In this document: positions 11,610 through 21,840 of the stretch, in pieces
Position numbering within the stretch: position 1 is the first letter of the stretch
How the letters are laid out: the number at the start of each line of letters is the position of its first letter
The notes under the pieces: model-generated
Seen by the model: the letters and a program-made list of their open reading frames with translations, nothing else
The model's database searches: none
What the model was told of the DNA's origin: nothing
Made by a program: the position numbers and the translations under genes
DNA from: Pogonophryne albipinna
Taxonomy: Eukaryota; Chordata; Actinopteri; Perciformes; Artedidraconidae
Length of the DNA stretch: 64,000 bases
Assembly (NCBI GenBank): GCA_028583405.1
Contig: CM053246.1
Location: 2,228,570-2,292,569, forward strand
Direction of reading: 5' to 3'

Positions 11610-12562
11610 CAGGGATGTAAACTCATGAGGTATGAAAAAGGTGACAAGGATCCGAGGCCCGAGCCCCCCGACCCCACGGAATATCGGCTTTAAAATTAGG
11701 AATAACAGAGGATTTTAGCAGTCAGAACAACTAAAGCAGCAGTGTTCATAATAACAGAAACGCCAAAGAGTCACATCTAATAGAAATATATAAAAACATT
11801 TATTTTAATTGTGTAGCAGTCAGTTTATAATTTTGGCAGCACTGTTGAGCATTTGAAAATGTATTTTCATGCCTCTGTGCAAGGCTTAGTCTTTCTATCT
11901 TTATAGCCAGTGGTGTAAAGTAGGCTAAATAAGTTCATAAACTCAAGTACTTGGGTACAATTTTGAGATACTTGCACTTTATTTAAGTATTTCAATGTTT
12001 TGCTACTTTATTCTTCTTCTCCTCTACAGCTCAGAGGTAAAAGGTGTACTTTTCCTCCACTGCATGTATTTAATACCTTTAGCTACTTCACAGATCTGGA
12101 TGAATGATGTGAAATATAATCAAGTGTTAAATCAGACTTTAGTTCCACCTGGAGTAAATCCACAAGCTACCCTGCAGTCTACAAAGTCATTCAAACTAGC
12201 TGCACCTTTACCAGCTTTGAGAACACTTTCATGATCAATCATTATAAAACATATCATATATATTATTCTGAAATGGACCAATCTGCACAATGACTACTTT
12301 TAATGTCGCTACTTTCACTATAGTTTGATGATAATACTTTTGAATGCAGTACTTTTACTGTAACAGAGTAGGCCTACAGTCGACCTGACTACTTCTACTT
12401 TTACTCAAGTACAAGATCTGAGTGCAGAACTACTTTTACTCAAGTACAAGATCTATACTTAGAAAACTATTAGAAAATGAAGGCTAAAGCTAACGTGAGC
12501 AGATAGTGACAATGTATGCTAGTTAGCTAGCTCATGAGAAAGGTGACAAGTTTGCATCCCTG
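11610..12562. mobile_element. Non-autonomous TIR element with 6-bp TSD
   Basis: Left end CAGGGATGTAAACT, right end AAGTTTGCATCCCTG: terminal inverted repeats of about 14 bp with one mismatch. Subterminal GAGGTATGAAAAAGGTGACAAG (left) and CATGAGAAAGGTGACAAG (right) are also shared. It is flanked on both sides by AAAGGT (11604-11609 and 12563-12568). A 51-bp relative with perfect TIRs and its own 6-bp TSD lies at 46370-46420. The CAGGG terminus resembles hAT elements, but hAT makes 8-bp duplications, so the superfamily is left open. There is no transposase; part of the interior (from 11908) is another element. Confidence 0.8.
11908..12465 (+). mobile_element. hAT-type fish MITE nested in the TIR element, 3' end lost
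   Basis: It begins with CAGTGGTGTAAAGTA and continues with the TCAAGTACTTGGGTAC, TTTATTTAAGTATTTC and CTTTTACTCAAGTACAAGAT segments that mark a very common fish hAT-derived MITE. The expected right terminus (the inverted copy of CAGTGGTG) is missing; similarity fades near 12465. It lies inside the element bounded at 11610 and 12562. Confidence 0.65.
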
Positions 12563-12823
12563 AAAGGTGCACAAGTTGTTCTTCAATTCAATCATGCTTC
12601 GTAAGCTTAAGAGCAACAGAAGCACGGCTCCAATTTAAGACGCCATTGCTGTTGTGATGTAGGCTTTACACGGCGGCGTTAACAGCGACGTGATGACGTA
12701 GCTCATACAGGAGGCTTAGGTCAGTGGAAAAGCAAACTGGTTCAACGTTGAGAACCAATTGCAAACCGCTGTTGAACAAGCATGGAGCCCGAACGGTTCT
12801 CTGTTGCCACTTTCACACTAAAC

Positions 12824-13285
12824 CGAAATGATGGAATCCCTAATTTCCTCTCAATTGTAAGTTGAGAAACGTTGTTCTTAAACTGTTGGACTATTTGCTC
12901 ACGCAGTTCTTCACAAAATGGGGAACCTCGCCCCATCCTTGCTTGAAAATATTTGAGGCTTCTTTTATACCCAATCATGACACTCACCTGTTTCCAGTTC
13001 ACCTGTTGACCTGGAGAATGTTCCAAACTGGGGTTTTTGTAGCATTCCTCAACTTTCCCAGTCTTTTGTTGACACTGTCCCAGCTTTATGAAACGTGTTG
13101 CAGTAATCAAATTCAAAATGAGAAAATATTAAACAGTTTATCGGTTTGAATATTAAACATCTTGTCTTTGTAGTGGATTCAACTGAATATAGGTCAACAA
13201 CAATTAGAAAATCATTGTAGTCTGTTTTTATTTATGTTGTACACAAAATCCTAACTTCACCTGAATTTCGGTTTGTAAATGTGTT
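12824..13285 (-). mobile_element. Tc1/mariner 5' fragment with transposase N-terminus
   Basis: On the minus strand, 13285-12937 is a leader of the type found in abundant fish Tc1 elements. An ATG at 12936 opens MGRGSPFCEELREQIVQQF, the N-terminal helix-turn-helix of a fish Tc1-like transposase, followed by KNNVSQLTIERKLGIPSF; similarity stops near 12824. By family knowledge this region binds the TIR. Only about 37 codons of the transposase remain, so it is a dead fragment; the DDE catalytic region is absent. Confidence 0.75.
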
Positions 13286-13289
13286 GGAT

Positions 13290-13610
13290 AGATAGTGGCT
13301 CAGTCATAGGGGCTTAGACTGGGAGTTGTAGGGTCGCCGGTTCAAGTCTCCGACCAGACCTAAAATATGGAGTGTGGACCGCTACTTGGAGAGATCCCAG
13401 TTCACCTCCTGCTCTGCCGTGGTGCCCTTGAGCAAGGCACCGGACACCCCCTTCCCCCCTCACTCCCATTGCTCCGCGGGCGGTGTACACTAGCTGCCCA
13501 CTGCTCCTAGTACTAGACTCCTGGTACTAGGATGGGTTAAATGCAGAGGACAAATTTCACTGTGTGTGCTGTGTGCTCTGCATGTGTGACCATTAAAGAG
13601 GGTTACATCC
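13290..13610 (+). repeat. tRNA-derived SINE
   Basis: The head contains a polymerase III A-box-like TGGCTCAGTCATAGG and a B-box-like GGTTCAAGTCT about 35 bases later, as in tRNA-derived fish SINEs. The body has GCCCTTGAGCAAGGCACCG and GGGTTAAATGCAGAGGACAA, and the tail runs to about 13610. Related copies lie at 31174-31385 and, rearranged, at 31595-31830. It is not a functional tRNA gene: no cloverleaf closes. Confidence 0.75.
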
Positions 13611-14507
13611 CTCCCAATTCTATTCTAGAAGTATTGCAGAGATGAGTGTCGTATGAGTGGGAATGTTGTTTGCATCCACATTTTTACTAAGGGCACAAGG
13701 TGGTGTAATGTATGTTGGGCATGCATTTTTATATCCAATAACAATAAATAACAAATAAACAATTACATCTGACAATGGAAGTTATGTAATATTCCCGCAG
13801 TTAAGATCTTGAGCAGTCTTGGAATAAATTCAGCCTTGTCTAAGAATGAAACAATACAATGGTAAAATGCAGTCAATTCAAAGACAAGACCTCAAAAAAG
13901 TGGTCTTGAGACAAAGACCGACATGGACTCTTAAAACACTGAGTACATTAAAGTATATTATCAGATAAAAGCTATAGTAAAGGTGCAATGGAATTATATA
14001 AATATTAGACATAATAATGATACAATAATGATATAATATAGTATTAAACAAAAGCCTGATAATTAAATGTCTAAACTGCAATGAAATGTAGGTAGTATTA
14101 GACATAATAATAATAATAATAATAATAACATAATAATAATATTCATTATTATTATGTTATTATTATTACACACACAGCATTTTTCACAGAAACATGAATT
14201 GTCAGGACCATCCGGCAGTCAGCCAATCAGAGCTCCTTCTGTGTGAATATTCATGAGCGGGTGCAATACCGAAAACCAGCTGTATGAGCACTGTTCTGAC
14301 ACACAGAAAATACACAATTTCTGGTTTTTGTGGTTAAAAAGGTCTTTTTTTTTTTTGGTTATTTAAGCTTTCTACACCTATAGAAACACTTCTACGCTTT
14401 TAGAATTTGTATTTATTAGCAGGACACCGACCCTGTCCTGTTAATAAAAAATGTCTGGCTAATGTCGGTGTGTATTCATACCAAAAGTCCTCTTAATTAA
14501 CAAAGGT

Positions 14508-14589
<82 letters not shown>

Positions 14590-16178
14590 TTCAAATCAAG
14601 TTACATAAATGCTTGAGCTACGTTTTTATTATAATTACTGTATGTTTTCGTCATTATTACAACAAATACAAACTGATAACACTGGTAACTATTTTATATT
14701 TATTAGACAATTATTTATTAGACTATTATTTATTAGACGAGAAGCGGTGTGTTCTTTTTATTCAATTTTTATACGGAGTTACTTTGAAACGAGGAAGTTC
14801 GTCTTTATGTGTGTATGCCGCCTGGATCAATGAATACATCTGATATGATACAACGATCTCCGCAAAGTTTTGTTTGGAAGCAAAGAGAAGGCGCGTCATA
14901 ATCCAAAACCCCAATAGAGGAATGTGGATGTTAAAATGTAGAAACGGATTGAAACGACAGGGGCTCATTTTTAAATTGCTTCAGTTTCGTAACAAATCGA
15001 AAAGTACAGATTCATTTTTCAATAAATTATGCAGTAAGTAAAACTACATTTGTGTTACTTCAAAATAGTAGGATTGCTGTACAAGCAAAGTCCTGAAAAC
15101 TTTAGGAAAGTCTTTATATTATTTTTGAGAAATACTAATAACTACTACTATACTAACTTGTACTATGCATAACCTATATTTCAATTCGATTTTTACAAAA
15201 TAAATGTATAGGCTATGCAGCTTATTTTATTCCTGCCTATTGCCTAACCATTTTGTTTGTTTATTTTCTTTGACCAGAAACACATCACACACTTACACCA
15301 TGACAAGAGTAGTCTAGCAGGAAGGGCCCTCAGATTTTGAGATACCCCTACCCGAGGTAGAACAAATGACAACAATGATTTTTCTTATCTTTAGTTAATT
15401 AATGAAATTGATTGTTGTCAAATTGTATTTTGATGGAAAAAATAATTTTTTGGCCGTTCTTTAGAACTACCCCAATCCCTGAAAAAGAGACAAATTAGAC
15501 CAGGCCGAATATGGGAAAGGTGACAAGAAAGCCCATAACTTGAGAATGACAACTCTTTTCCTCTTCAGATTTGCTGAGGTATGAACCAGGTGGCTGTCCT
15601 ACATCACCAAATAGTCAGACAATTATTTATCTAAAGAAATACTGAATTATAGTCCTGTAAACTTAGCTTTAGTTTAGACGGAAATTTTACTTTTGGTGAT
15701 AGGAACATAGGACTCAATCACTTTTCTCTAATTTATCAGAAAACAGAAATCCCTAAAAAATATGCCATTACTGAATTGCCTAGGGTGCTATTGAACACTA
15801 ATCAGTAGTTGTATGGAAATATCTGGTACAGTTATATTGCAAATGAGATTTCTTTAGACATAGGCCTACCTCTTCTCTGAGACAGTCAAACTCAGAATGG
15901 GGGAGAAGTGGCATAATAGCTTATAAGTTAAGAATGCTCACTCTGATGGTCATTATATTTGGAGAGGGAAATACCAGGTGGCTGAACTACATCACTAAAT
16001 AGTCAGAATAGGAGTAACCCAATACAATAAAGTGTATTAGTTCTAAATTGCAAGCCTCTAAAACATAGGTGTAAATAGTACAGGTTTTATTGAAACTTGA
16101 ACCTTAATTCAAAGTACAGTATACAAATCATCAAATAATTCTGTGAGAGGTCAAGTATATAGATACTAGAATATAATG
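13611..16178. other. Gene-free AT-rich interval with microsatellites
   Basis: No coding region. It contains a (TAA)n tract at about 14106-14128 followed by its inverted counterpart (ATTATTATTATG...), which could form a hairpin, and a (CA)40 run at 14509-14588. Two diverged copies of a module ending in CATCACCAAATAGTCAGA and CATCACTAAATAGTCAGA occur at about 15540-15630 and 15925-16015. The rest shows nothing identifiable. Confidence 0.55.
14509..14588. repeat. (CA)40 microsatellite
   Basis: Eighty bases of uninterrupted CA dinucleotide. Confidence 0.98.
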
Positions 16179-16610
16179 TTAAATGTCAGGTTCCTCAGAA
16201 ACGTTAGGGGACACATTTTGACATTCTGCACAGCAGGTGCAGAACTCCGTACAGGGAAGGCACTTTCCACTCTCTCCACACTTTGCATCTTTGCAATACA
16301 AGTGAGTAATGTCTCTCACTTCTGTAGGTGCTGGGGGTTTTGTAAATAGCACTGGTTGAATGGCCCCATCTCTGACAATCCACCCCTTGCCAATAGGACT
16401 CCATAACAAGGGTTTGGGTTCGGGCTGTGACACCATATCGCTGTCTGAAACATTGCTCTGTACATGTTGTTGAAATGCATCCTCTGTTGGCGGCAGATTT
16501 GCTGAGGCTGCATCTGTTGTTGATGCAATTATGAACCTCAGTTCTTCCAAGTTTGTGCACATCAGTCCTTTTTTTTCCATATAGCAGAAGCGCAAATTCT
16601 CTTGCTAGTT
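16179..16610 (-). pseudogene. C-terminal fragment of a Cys-rich mobile-element protein
   Basis: Minus-strand frame ending at 16179. The readable part contains LPPTEDAFQQHV, then LLWSPIGKGWIVRDG and PPAPTEVRDI, followed by a cysteine-rich block (YCKDAKCGESGKC, CTEFCTCCAEC). This order, a 'PPT..A..H' helix, a 'W.P.GWG...PV....PPAP' stretch and a CXC-like cysteine cluster, is found at the C-terminus of an uncharacterised protein often attached to fish and invertebrate mobile elements. Just upstream, REFALLLYGKK lies in another frame; the switch is at the homopolymer at 16569-16576. Beyond 16610 the sequence enters the palindrome array, so the protein is truncated there. Function unknown; metal binding by the cysteines is only an inference. 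Confidence 0.55.
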
Positions 16611-18657
16611 GTACGTACATGTCAACTAGTAAGTCATTGTGTTGAACTAGAGAGAACAAAACCACAACTAGTGGGCTGAAAATATCCACTAGTTCTGGGA
16701 AAAGCCATACATGTTGAATCAACATCTAACTAGTTGCATACAGTTGCTCACTCGTGCGAAAAAAGCCAAACTAGTTGAAGGAAAGGCCTTACATGTAAGA
16801 AAAATGTGTAACATGTAAGGTCAAAGACTAACATGTTTATAACAGAACCTGACTAGTGAGAAAAAATGCCCTCCACTAGTTAACTAGTAAGAAAAACATC
16901 TGTGTCACTAGTTTATTAGTGACTCCTCTAAGGCTTCACTAGTTAACTAGTGAGATAAAGTGTGTGTAACTAGTTAGCTAGCAAGGTAAAAACAATTATA
17001 CTAGTGCATCTAGTGGACAATTTGGACCTCACTAGTTAACTAGTGCACATTTTGAGCCTCACTAGTCAGCTTGGAAGACCAAAACAGACTTCAACTAGTT
17101 AACTAGTGAACATTTTGCCTTCACTAGTTAACGTGTATGCTGCAATATGTATCCACTAGTTAACTAGTTGCCGTTCATATGGCCAACACGTTAACTAGTC
17201 AGCCATATGCAAATGAAGCAGGCGGGACCCATATTCTGATTGGTCTGTTCAGCTCTGTGAGGGAGAGCCTGAGGGGGCGTTCTCCTGCAATGTTTTAAGC
17301 AACGTCTTGAAGACGTGAGGTGCATCAGTCGGGTATTTAGTGCCTGCTGTTAACATATTGTCCGTGGGAAGTCAGTCAGTGTGTGCTTTGCCTAGAAAAA
17401 TACATGTTTCTGCTTCTGCTTTGTTTCGCTTTGTGTGTGTGTTTTTGTTGGTGCGAGTGTGCGTATGCTTGTGTGTGAGAACACCGGCACTCGAGACACA
17501 AAAGTAGAGGAACTGATCGTGGGACATTGTATCAGCTGTGCTCATGAAATGAATAAAGCTGAAACACTGGGCAGATCTTAAAATCAGGGTAACGATAGAT
17601 CCGTATGAAGATAAACAACCTCTCCATATTTGCCAAGACTAATATTTACGGAAGTCACGGCGATCTCTCAAAGCTGTGATCCGAAGAGGGTTACTTCCTC
17701 TTTCTATCCATCAATAATGTCCCTCTGTTATCACAATGCTATTCTAATCCAAGCACCTTTCAAATTGCAGCTTAATAAAATGTGTTATAGAGGATCTATA
17801 TTCCTGTCTGCAGTCCTAAGGCAACTTTCTAATTTTAAGAAAGTCTTCAATGTTCTTACCTAATTTGATATACAGTCATATGATCATAATAACAAAAATA
17901 CTTTTGTTTTATATTTTTGTAAATATGGTCATATTTTAAAACAGTGTATTTAAGCTCTTAAATAAACTATTTGGGCTGGGTGGCGCGCTATATCTTAGGG
18001 CCAATAGGAGACCTCGATGCGTTCTTTCCCCTCCTCCTCAATTAGCATTCTGTGCAACTAGTGCGACTAGTGCACATTTGGGATCCACTAGTACTACTAG
18101 TGAACATTTTAAGCCTCACTAGTTCACTAATGGAATTTAAACGCATCTCACTAGTTAACTAGTAAAGGGCAAAGGGTTCACTAGTTAACGTGTAGACATT
18201 TTGAGCCCCACTAGTTAACTAGTAAGGTCAAAAGAGGCGTCAACTAGTTAACTAGTGAACTTTTTGCCTTTACTAGTTAACTAGTGAGTTATTCTGGGTG
18301 CGACTAGTTAACTAGTGCAGACAAATGTATGCCACTAGTTAACTAGTTGTGCTTCTTTTGTGTGATTAGTTAACGTGTAGACATTTTGCAGCGCACTAGT
18401 TAACTTGTAAGACTTTTAGGGTCACTAGTACGGTCAGAGGGCCACTAGTTCATCAAAAAGCTTACAAGTTGGGACTTTGGCGTTACTAGTGCTGCTCCTG
18501 ACGTCACTAGTAAGGCATACGTGGTAACTAGTCGGACAAAAGTGCCACTAGTTGCTGAAAAAGAGCGACTAGTGAAATGTTTTATTTAACTAGTAAAGCA
18601 GAGTGCCTAACTAGTTTGACCATATATCTAACAAGTGAAATCAAAGAGCCAACTAGT
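16600..18657. repeat. Palindrome-anchored ~31-bp periodic array in two blocks
   Basis: Two blocks (about 16600-17205 and 18055-18657) flank a non-repeated island (about 17206-18054). The core is CACTAGTTAACTAGTG, a perfect 16-bp palindrome; the inner 12-mer CTAGTTAACTAG occurs exactly eleven times (five left, six right). Variants include CTAGTTAACGTGT and lone ACTAGT or ACATGT half-sites. In the right block successive cores start at 18151, 18181, 18211, 18244, 18273, 18304, 18335, 18366 and 18396. In the left block they start at 17032, 17062, 17095, 17124 and 17156. The spacing is therefore 29-33 bp, while the sequence between cores is poorly conserved. No coding sense is apparent and I do not recognise the family. 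Confidence 0.85.
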
Positions 18658-19902
18658 GTAGGCCGCTGCCGTCTGATATCAAGGAAATTGAATAAATACT
18701 CAAATGGCTTGCCATAAGTCGCAGCTACTTACATAAACAATATGGTAAACAGTATTACATGGAGTCATACAATATACATGTCTCTGTATGTTATACCTCA
18801 ACACTCCCACTATGTTCTTACTGTATACCTGTTCATATTTAGTTCACAAAGCAAAAACATGGTACAAATGATTTAAATGTGGGCTTCTTCAACACATTTT
18901 ACATATTCAAATGTGGACGTTTTCAACACATTTTACACACCAAATGTGGACCTTTTTGCAAGTGCAACAGGTGAAGATGATGTTGTTGCGGAATTGTTGT
19001 GAGTACCCTTTTCAAGATGACAATTCAGTGAAAAGACGGACATTATAACCGTGGCGGCGGCGGGGGGTGTGTGTGTGTCTACAGAAGGTCCAGTTGTGAT
19101 AGACACGGTTCGCCACTGATTTTGACCCCTCATGTAAAGAAATGCATAATGCTGCGCTATACTTTGCCGCCACACCCCGTTGCCAAGCAACGCTTATTGT
19201 TTGTGTAGGTGTCCTTTGATATGCAGGCAGTCATGTCATTAGAAAAACCTACTTCTGGGATCATTTGTGTGTATTTTCCATATCTCTGGAACCCATCGGT
19301 CGATTTTGGTGATTGACACCTGTTTTGAACCGTTAGAGCCAATATAATCGAGGTTCCTAAATCCATCTAAACATTACCATTGGTGAATGAGAGTGATGCG
19401 GAGCCAGCATGCCCAAAACCGGAAGCTCTCATACTCTCTCGTAGCTCTCATAGCAGCTATATATGAAAACTACTCTTATTGACATAAATGTTATGATGGA
19501 TTATCAGTAATCATTTCAAAGTGACACAGAGACATTGGATTAACCTTCAGCAGTGTTTATATGCGTTTTAATGCCTTTGAACACAACTTTTGATCAGAAA
19601 ACAGCAATGGTAAGACGTATTTGCCGTTTTGGCCACCTAAAGCTAAGTTGTGTGTTGTCTTTGTTTGCCTTCGTTGTGCTGAGTCTTTGTCGCACAGTGA
19701 TGATACTCATACCATTGGAATCTGTGGGATCTTAGCTTTCATATGATATCTTGTTTGTGCAGATCTGATGAAGTATAACATATTTCTACCGTGAGTTATG
19801 TGCTAAGTGCGTTAGCACTCTCTCGCTTGGTGCTAATTCAGACGCTTGGCGTTAGAGTTGTGTTTCGTTTCGGTAAAAATTGTTCATATGAAATTTAATA
19901 AT
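18658..19902. other. Gene-free interval with a Harbinger-tail-like block
   Basis: No convincing gene. Segment 19138-19250 (AATGCATAATGCTGCGCTAT..., then TTATTGTTT and GGTGTCCTTTGATATGCAGG) is clearly homologous to 60798-60900 and 61687-61790, the sequence downstream of the Harbinger transposase. It is probably the tail of a related deleted element. A G-rich (GT)n patch lies at 19052-19080. Confidence 0.6.
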
Positions 19903-20284
19903 TAGGGCTGTCAAGTTAACGCGTTAACGCAAAAAAAGATCAACGCATGTGTATTTTTTGTCCTCGACCGCCCCGTATTTCAGAGCGCATCGAGTTTAAA
20001 ATACCATCTACAAGCTTATGCTGACAGCCCCGCTCCTGCCGCCCGCTTGCGGCAGACCACACTTCCACGCTCACCGGCAAGCCCGCACTGGCCATCGGGA
20101 GGACGAGCGAGAGAGAGAGAACGTGCACACCTTACGTGTATTGTTGTTGTTAGCATCTGGTGCTAGCTAGCTGCGCTAACGGATATAAGGAGCTGTTTCA
20201 ATGAAAACAGAGGAGCGAGATTTCGCCGACAACTGACATTGACATTGTTCAAATGATAATAAACAAACATTTGCATAAAGCAGA

Positions 20285-20753
20285 TGTTGTGCACCGACAG
20301 AAATGCTAGAGAGGTTCAGGTTTATGTTGTTTTATGTTTGTTTTCTCACTCAACATTTATCTCTCATTCCAGGCTTCCTGATTGTTTTCACCTGGCATCC
20401 TTTCTGGGTCTCCTGTGCTCATCAGCGTCAGTCCCGCCCCTGATTGTTTACACCTGTTTCTCATTGTCATGTGGTTAAATTTCCCTGTCTCCCAGTGTTC
20501 CTCGTCAGTTCGTATTGTCTCTTGCTATGGTCAGGTCTATGCTCCTTGTGCTCTTGAAAAAGTTTGATTCCTCACTACTTGAGCGCTTTCAGTTTTTGTT
20601 CTCTATTTTTGTCATCTCTGCTAGAGATTTGATAGTTACCTTTTTTGTTGTTCAATGCTGTATTTGGAAAATAAAGTATCTTACAAATACTTTACCTCTG
20701 TCTCCCGGGTTGTGCAATTGGGTCCTACATCCTAAGTGTTTGAGTTCGTAACA
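20285..20753 (+). repeat. 5' LTR of the gypsy element
   Basis: 469 bp, TG...CA ends. It contains a GGAAAATAAAGTATCTTACA polyadenylation region near 20668-20690. The sequence after it (GAACGAACTGACCATT, then ATGGACCCAGC) is the leader to gag; no canonical TGG-starting primer site was recognised. Confidence 0.92.
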
Positions 20754-20769
20754 GAACGAACTGACCATT

Positions 20770-21840
20770 ATGGACCCAGCCGACCCAGGAACGCTTCACG
20801 CCGCCCTGTCAGCACAAGACGTGAGGATTTATCACCATGAGGAACAGCTGGGCATAGCTGCCCAGGAAAGGAAAGAGCTGGAAGGACGCCAGGCAAATTA
20901 TCAAGAAAACATCTCTACACAGATGCAACAACTGGTTGCCCAAATGAATAATTTTTTCACTCACTAACAGACTGTTCTTCCGGTGACGTCATCCACAGCT
21001 AAGAGGTTTCCTGTCAATACTCCACACACACAGTTTACCCAAATCAGGCTGTTTCTTCCCCTTTACGGTTGGCTCTTCCGGAGAGATTTTCCGGAGACTC
21101 CTCGAATTGCAGAGCCTTTCTGGTACAGTGCGATCTGCATTTTCAACACAACCCAGGAGCTTTTTCATCTGACCATGGTAAAGTGGCGTTTATCGTGTCT
21201 CACTTAACGGGAAGAGCTGCAGCCTGGGCTACCGCAGAATGGTCTAGAGACACCAAACTATGTTACTCATTGGCCGATTTCATAGAGACTATGAGTCGCA
21301 TTTTTGACCACTCATCACCTGCTACAGAGGCCAGCAGAAGACTGTTTCAAATACGTCAGCTCAACCGTCAGGTGGTTGATTATGCCATCGAGTTTCGTAC
21401 AGCAGCAGCGGACAGCGGATGGAATGTTCCGGCTCTTCGTGACGCCTTCATGACGGGACTTTCTGAACCGATAAAGGACCAGCTGGCTCCACTGGAGACA
21501 CCGCGGGATCTGGAATCCCTCATCGCTGTGGCCATCCGGATCGATAACCGTCTTCGGGAAAGAGAGAGGGAGCGTCGACGCAACCGAGATGTTATTCCCA
21601 GCTTCCAGGACTCGTCTCGGAGGGTCGCGCTGCCTGCTGATGTTATCGGACCGTCGGAGGACTACACTTCCGAATGACTCCGGTGAACCCATGCAGCTGG
21701 GAAGAACCAGGCTTTCTCTGGAGGAGAGGCAGCGCCGTCTACGGGAGGGTTGTTGTTTCTACTGCGGCCAGCTGGATCATCAACTCGCTTCATGTCCGGG
21801 AAAAGATCGAGCTCACCAGTCAAAAGGAGGGTGCTGGTGA
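20770..21840 (+). pseudogene. gypsy gag, frameshifted
   Basis: ATG at 20770 begins MDPADPGTLHAALSAQDVRI and a Gln-rich helical stretch, stopped by TAA at 20965. The main Gag capsid-like part is at 21069-21677 in another frame: LPERFSGDSSNCRAFLVQC, HFQHNPGAFSSDHGKVAF, HLTGRAAAWATAEW and then an Arg/Glu-rich C-terminus. A CCHC zinc knuckle follows in a third frame near 21745-21800 ([14 protein letters not shown], spacing C-x2-C-x4-H-x4-C). By family knowledge Gag forms the cytoplasmic particle and the knuckle binds the element RNA. The frame changes are mutational. Confidence 0.88.

Noticed and set aside
11610..12562. Classifying the CAGGGATG element as hAT
   Set aside because: Both observed TSDs are 6 bp, not 8; superfamily left open.
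12862..13149. Plus-strand 95-residue frame
   Set aside because: Antisense to the Tc1 leader and transposase N-terminus, which explain the sequence better.
13290..13360. tRNA gene
   Set aside because: A- and B-box-like words are present, but the segment continues into a SINE body and no cloverleaf with a 3' acceptor closes.
16610..16725. N-terminal extension of the Cys-rich protein on the minus strand
   Set aside because: This part is translated from palindrome-array half-sites, so its openness is not evidence of protein.
16600..18657. CRISPR-like array
   Set aside because: The genome is eukaryotic, cores are palindromes with variable half-sites, and intervals are not uniform unique spacers next to cas genes.
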